Part shown: positions 60,548 through 64,000 of the stretch, in pieces
Layout: each line of letters begins with the position of its first letter
Numbering within the stretch: the first letter of the stretch is position 1
Assembly: GCA_964479125.1 (NCBI GenBank)
Contig: CAYZJK010000001.1
Location: forward strand, 15,208 to 79,207
Reading direction: 5' to 3'
DNA: 64,000 bases
Source: CAYZJK01 sp964479125
GTDB taxonomy: Bacteria > Patescibacteriota > Saccharimonadia > Saccharimonadales > Saccharimonadaceae
Made by a program: the position numbers and the translations under genes
Notes under the pieces: model-generated
Seen by the model: the letters and a program-made list of their open reading frames with translations, nothing else
Told to the model about the DNA's origin: nothing
The model's database searches: none

Positions 60548-61060
60548 CTAAATCTTAAATTCCTGCCTAACTTCGTAAAGGATGTAAACTAGCATCGCCG
60601 CTACTACTAGTGAGGTGATTATCTGCTGTGTGGCTAGCACACCAACAGTAGCAGAAACAATTGAACCGACTAAAACGAGTAGGATAACAGCCAGGAAATA
60701 CAGCCAGCCCTCTCGGTAACCATTCTTTAATGGCTTAATAGACCTAATTAAAAGACCTACGATTAAGGCTAGGTAGATGGTGTATACAACCACAACACTG
60801 ATACCTAGCTCCTCGACAGGTGTGCCGATAATCTCAATCGGCACAGCAAAGGTCGCCCTTAAAGGACTGGCTTCACCTAAAAGCAAGGAAGCTAGAAAGC
60901 CAAGATAGCCTAGCAACTGAAGTGTATATAAAATTAAAAATAATACTGCAGCGACCCAAAGGTCTTTAGCAAAGGCTAGCTTATATGAAGTGGATAGATG
61001 CGGAAGTTTTTGAAACAAACTATACAGGTATCTATCAATTGTTCTGACCATGCTCATCAT
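60548..61060 (-). CDS. Membrane protein with four helices, unknown
   Basis: The 170 residues begin with a basic cytoplasmic segment, then hydrophobic helices at about 34-60, 85-107, 118-137 and 141-163. GAAGGAG precedes the ATG pair (61060 or 61057). No family is recognised. The gene is isolated, with a long noncoding stretch upstream. Confidence 0.7.
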   Translation of the reverse strand: MMSMVRTIDRYLYSLFQKLPHLSTSYKLAFAKDLWVAAVLFLILYTLQLLGYLGFLASLLLGEASPLRATFAVPIEIIGTPVEELGISVVVVYTIYLALIVGLLIRSIKPLKNGYREGWLYFLAVILLVLVGSIVSATVGVLATQQIITSLVVAAMLVYILYEVRQEFKI

Positions 61061-61165
61061 AATCTTAATCTCCTTCGAACACCTTTTACGTTAGACAAAT
61101 TATAACACACCCACCTTCTTATACCACCTTGCCCACCTCTGTAAATACAGCGCCCAAACTTTAAT

Positions 61166-61194
61166 TTGTATGCGCTTATACATAGTGCTATAAC
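61166..61194 (+). promoter_or_regulatory. Promoter of the stop-interrupted ORF
   Basis: TTGTAT (61166-61171) and TATAAC (61189-61194) are 17 bases apart. An AAGGGG ribosome site precedes the ATG at 61223. Confidence 0.6.
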
Positions 61195-61222
61195 CACAAG
61201 CAAACCAAGTTAAGGGGTGTAA

Positions 61223-61516
61223 ATGCTAAAACTAAAAAATGCTGTTCACTATCTAGACAACGACACCCTATATAAAAGAACGATCCCAAACACAAACCAA
61301 CCTGCCCGCTCAGGCCAAACCATCAACCAGTAAACTAGTTGTCATAGTGGCTGTGGTTTAACTGATGTAGCCCTAGAGACTAACGTCAGAAGCTTTAAGA
61401 TTGACTGCTTCAACAATCCCAACAGCACCACACTAGTTCCCTACAGCACCCTAGAAAGCTCAAGACTAGACAGCATTACTGACGCAGCCATCACATTAAC
61501 TATCGCTCGACCCTAA
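61223..61516 (+). pseudogene. ORF interrupted by one in-frame TAA
   Basis: A good promoter and ribosome site lead to ATG 61223. The frame gives 36 residues, meets TAA at 61331-61333 and then stays open in the same frame for 60 more residues to a TAA at 61514. The second part looks coding ('TSCHSGCGLTDVALETN', 'SFKIDCFNNPNSTT') with several cysteines and no frameshift. The likeliest reading is a gene with one nonsense mutation or a base error. Programmed read-through is less likely. No family is recognised. Confidence 0.5.
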
Positions 61517-61654
61517 CCCGGCAACAACCCATATGTTGAGTATACCAACACTCTTCACCTGAATATTAACCCAATCGTTAGATAGTCTATATGAAGAAAA
61601 TAACCCAGAATTGGTCTACCTAATTATTACTTATGCTTATATAATACTTACTGA
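61517..61654 (+). promoter_or_regulatory. Spacer with the promoter of the glycosidase-like gene
   Basis: TATAAT at 61640-61645 ends 9 bases before ATG 61655, giving an almost leaderless mRNA. Nothing else is recognised in the spacer. Confidence 0.55.
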
Positions 61655-63313
61655 ATGTTAACTATAGTTATTATCTATATCTTAATATCACTGGCGGCAG
61701 TGATAATTTCGATTCTTGCGGACTTAACCGAAAGTAAGATTGGTTTTAAGTCTTGGTATCGCCAGAAGCGATCTAACTCAAAAACACTGCAAGCAATCGA
61801 CAGACTTTCCCCACTCCATCCACTGCGTTGGACTATGCGTAAAGTACTGCGCTTCAGGCGCACATCGATTACCATATCGGTCTTGCTTTTATTCCACTTC
61901 GGACTCCATATAGTTAATCCCTATGCATCACCTAATCTATTTAAGAGCCCTTACGAAACTAAGGTCGAAGCCGATGGTTCAATTAGCTATAATCAAGTCT
62001 ATAAGCCTGCCGTTTTATCCGACTCGTTATCAGATTTACTAGGCTACTACCGAAGTGGATTTTTAATCGTTCAAAATACTTTCTTTGGTGGAGCGCCAAT
62101 TGAGAAAGATACATCTAAGGAAATTATCGAGGAGATTCATGACCGGCGCTTTGATCCCAGTAAGCCTTACTTGATTTCTGGCGATCAGTTCAGTGTTCTC
62201 TATCCACGAAATCTAGGAGTCTTCTATAACCAACTACTAGACCCCAATACCGCTCACTCTAAGGAAGATTGGGAAAATCGGCAACGAATCTATCTTCAAT
62301 CAGTTCTTTTTGCGATCGACGGACTAAGTGCTGGAGATAAGCCAAAAACCACTTTAGTGCCAGTTGCTCCTCGGACTATTGCAGCCACGACAGTTCACCC
62401 AGGCGACTATGGCTCAGATGCTGTCTATGGACTGCTTTATGCACTAGATAAATTGAGCCAAGAATCTACTAGCAGTGACGGCAAATATTCAATTCAAACC
62501 CAAAAGGCGGCTCAGCAGATCTTAGCCGAAAGAGAGTCAGACCTTAAGAAGATTGTTCGAAATTACATTAAACACGTCCAAGATCCGTGGACCAAGATGG
62601 TTCGAACTGATATTCACCTATCCAGCGCCCGAGACGGAGCTAGTAGAACCGGCAGCTTCTATGACAATATAGTTTTTTGGAAAACCTTAAAGATAGCAGA
62701 TGAGTTAGGTATCAGGCAAACCTCTCAAACAACCCTAAACCAGCTTCACAATAATATTAAATACACCTACTGGAACGACAAAAAGGGCTATTATAAAAAC
62801 GACATCAAAGACAACAGCTTTAGCAGCGACTGGCTTCTAGCTTACGTCATTGGCTTCCTTGACCTATCCAACCCAGAGGATCTAGAGCGAACTGAGCGAA
62901 CAATTGCCTACATTAACGCTAACGGCCTTGCTGACCCATTGCCAATTAAGTACCAGATTGGCAATCCAGCGGAGGCCCCACTAGTTATTAAAGCATTTGT
63001 CCCTAATTACGGTGGCGAAACTATCTGGAGCTACTGGGGAGCTGAATACATCACTCTACTAGTTAATCTCGCTAGTGTGACAAGTAATGAGGAATACTTA
63101 AGCCAGGCTAGGTCAGATATCGACGGCTACAACCAGTCAATAGTTAGAGATGGGGGCTTTGCTGAAACTTTCAATACTGACGGTCAATTCCTGCAATCAG
63201 GTGTATACAAGAGTATACGTGTTACCGGCTGGGTGGTTCAATTTGAACATGCCATGGATCGCTACAAGCGGGTGCGCTCTGAGTTTGATAGCTTAGAAAA
63301 CCAACCCAACTAA
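61655..63313 (+). CDS. Membrane-anchored six-hairpin glycosidase-like protein
   Basis: The 552 residues start with a membrane helix (about 2-22) and have a second hydrophobic stretch (about 70-88). The large remainder looks like an alpha/alpha toroid: repeated helix pairs with aromatic and acidic loops such as 'DGASRTGSFYDNIVFW', 'SSDWLLAYVIGFLDL' and 'YGGETIWSYWGAEYITLL'. This pattern occurs in glucoamylase-, trehalase- and cellobiose-epimerase-like proteins. Activity on a glycan outside the cell is a reasonable guess, but I cannot point to the catalytic acids with confidence. Confidence 0.6.
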   Translation: MLTIVIIYILISLAAVIISILADLTESKIGFKSWYRQKRSNSKTLQAIDRLSPLHPLRWTMRKVLRFRRTSITISVLLLFHFGLHIVNPYASPNLFKSPYETKVEADGSISYNQVYKPAVLSDSLSDLLGYYRSGFLIVQNTFFGGAPIEKDTSKEIIEEIHDRRFDPSKPYLISGDQFSVLYPRNLGVFYNQLLDPNTAHSKEDWENRQRIYLQSVLFAIDGLSAGDKPKTTLVPVAPRTIAATTVHPGDYGSDAVYGLLYALDKLSQESTSSDGKYSIQTQKAAQQILAERESDLKKIVRNYIKHVQDPWTKMVRTDIHLSSARDGASRTGSFYDNIVFWKTLKIADELGIRQTSQTTLNQLHNNIKYTYWNDKKGYYKNDIKDNSFSSDWLLAYVIGFLDLSNPEDLERTERTIAYINANGLADPLPIKYQIGNPAEAPLVIKAFVPNYGGETIWSYWGAEYITLLVNLASVTSNEEYLSQARSDIDGYNQSIVRDGGFAETFNTDGQFLQSGVYKSIRVTGWVVQFEHAMDRYKRVRSEFDSLENQPN

Positions 63314-63322
63314 ATAGCTCGG

Positions 63323-63820
63323 TTAAATAGCGCCTTCTCTTTTTAGTAGTGACTGCTTGATGTCTGGACCGTAGTAATACTCACCTAATCCACCGTCACT
63401 TCGAACCACTCGATGACAAGGAATAATAAGAATTAGCCGGTTTGACCCGCAGGCTGAACCGAGCGCTCTTACTGCTCCAGCACTACCATATGCCTCAGCT
63501 AGTGCACGATATGAAACAGTCTGACCATAAGGTATTTTACTTATAGATGACCAGACTGTTTTCTTAAAGACACTGCCGTCTTGATGATACTTAATAGAAC
63601 TTAATGCCTCAGAGTCTCCTTGGAAGTACTTTTGAACTGCCCTTTCATAGTCATGACCTTTAGCTCCACTAAAGGCATACCCCTCACTGCTAACTGGCAG
63701 TCTTTGTATGAGGTGTTCTAACTTTCCAAAGCCAGAAGCAAGCGCCACGTCTTGATCATCGATAATAATATGAAAATCACCGTCAGGCGTAGTGGTAGTG
63801 ATGTAGCGCAACCTCTTCAT
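63323..63820 (-). CDS. ogt: Methylated-DNA-protein-cysteine methyltransferase (MGMT/Ogt)
   Basis: The protein repairs O6-methylguanine by moving the methyl group to its own cysteine. The 165 residues show the DNA-binding 'YGQTVSYRALAEAYGSAGAV' with the arginine finger 'RALGSACGSNRL' following, and the acceptor site 'IPCHRVVRSDGGLGEY'. Length is typical. TATAAT ends 8 bases before the ATG (leaderless). Convergent with the glycosidase-like gene. Confidence 0.95.
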   Translation of the reverse strand: MKRLRYITTTTPDGDFHIIIDDQDVALASGFGKLEHLIQRLPVSSEGYAFSGAKGHDYERAVQKYFQGDSEALSSIKYHQDGSVFKKTVWSSISKIPYGQTVSYRALAEAYGSAGAVRALGSACGSNRLILIIPCHRVVRSDGGLGEYYYGPDIKQSLLKREGAI

Positions 63821-63846
63821 TACCTGTAATTATACTTCATAGTAGG

Positions 63847-63855
63847 TTATCCACA
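63847..63855 (+). promoter_or_regulatory. Single perfect DnaA box
   Basis: TTATCCACA matches the classical DnaA box exactly. It stands alone, without the cluster expected at an origin in the visible sequence. Confidence 0.35.
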
Positions 63856-63896
63856 CTAATATAGTGTTGTTGCAGTAGTGATGCATATAGGGCTTA

Positions 63897-63905
63897 TGTT
63901 ATAAT
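63897..63905 (+). promoter_or_regulatory. Extended -10 promoter at the right edge
   Basis: TGT-TATAAT reads to the right with about 90 bases of leader visible and no convincing start codon before the window ends. The leader contains AGGGGAG near 63951-63959. Confidence 0.5.
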
Positions 63906-64000
63906 TTAGCCAATCAGTCATACTAGGGTTGGGTGACACACACTTTAACCATAGGGGAGAATTAAGGTTAAACATTTTAGATTGGCGACGCAGAGTAAAC

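Noticed and set aside
1..64000. Alternative genetic code (TGA as glycine), known in some candidate phyla
   Set aside because: Several well-defined genes end at TGA (for example gatC and the 501 gene), and conserved proteins contain no in-frame TGA.
1..64000. tRNA genes, rRNA genes, CRISPR arrays, transposases or prophage
   Set aside because: No cloverleaf, rRNA signature, spaced direct repeats, transposase or phage structural gene was seen in the intergenic regions or frames. A dedicated tRNA scan could not be run.

Overview
ORGANISM. The window looks like a scaffold from a reduced-genome bacterium of the candidate phyla radiation, most likely Saccharibacteria (TM7). This rests on gene content and style and was not tested by a phylogeny. 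The standard code fits, with TGA working as stop. Genes are tightly packed with 1-8 base overlaps. There is a split transketolase, a class I (lysine) aldolase, a malic enzyme, an M1 aminopeptidase, a type IV pilus ATPase and many small membrane proteins without recognisable family. About two dozen genes start 5-9 nt after a TATAAT/TATACT -10 box, so they are probably leaderless. Six runs of exactly 100 N mark scaffold joins (1711, 10535, 14783, 18159, 28154, 60289). At least one is a false gap, and two genes that look continuous across a gap need care. No tRNA, rRNA, CRISPR array or insertion sequence was recognised.

LAYOUT. 1-1710: tail of a secreted protein, a small two-helix membrane protein and two unknown genes. 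1811-8573 (minus): PIN/TRAM protein, radA, a membrane-anchored HEALH protein, clpC under a CIRCE-overlapped promoter, and nusA with a terminator-like hairpin in its leader. 8614-9463: wrecked type IV pilin. 9672-14569: aldolase (cut), CobW GTPase (cut), M1 aminopeptidase, rnhB. 15032-18644: unknown CEGH-motif protein, malic enzyme, PilB/GspE ATPase. 18698-23881: RNA methyltransferase, NrdH-redoxin behind NrdR-like boxes, dnaE, YtxH. 23912-24778: a beta-helix fragment fused head to head with a tatC fragment. 24823-29208 (minus): gatC-gatA-HEPN-like-gatB-galU-55 aa protein. 29306-33917: two-helix pseudo-protease and uvrB. 34005-39104: LOG-family protein, unknown gene, PfkB kinase, then a pentose-phosphate operon (rpiB, rpe, split transketolase). 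39165-43361: GAPDH, RelA/SpoT and two paralogous small anchored proteins. 43516-50789: Nudix-like protein, pyrophosphatase, GDPD, FKBP, ABC exporter, enolase, and a dehydrogenase-phosphoglycerate mutase fusion. 50874-54677: pheST. 54751-63820: aquaporin, RmuC, PAP2 phosphatase, GltS-like symporter, MscS channel, unknown membrane proteins, a six-hairpin glycosidase-like protein and MGMT.

HOW IT FITS TOGETHER. Much of the window is lower glycolysis and non-oxidative pentose phosphate metabolism (aldolase, GAPDH, mutase, enolase, transketolase, epimerase, isomerase, malic enzyme, probable D-lactate-type dehydrogenase), which suits a fermentative host-dependent cell. The rest is information processing (dnaE, radA, uvrB, rnhB, MGMT, nusA, pheST, gatCAB) and envelope functions. 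The items most worth following are the dehydrogenase-mutase fusion, the CIRCE/clpC promoter, the NrdR-box pair, the paralogous C-x6-C proteins, the degenerate S1-like protease, the membrane HEPN-like protein in the gat operon, and the tatC/beta-helix junction.
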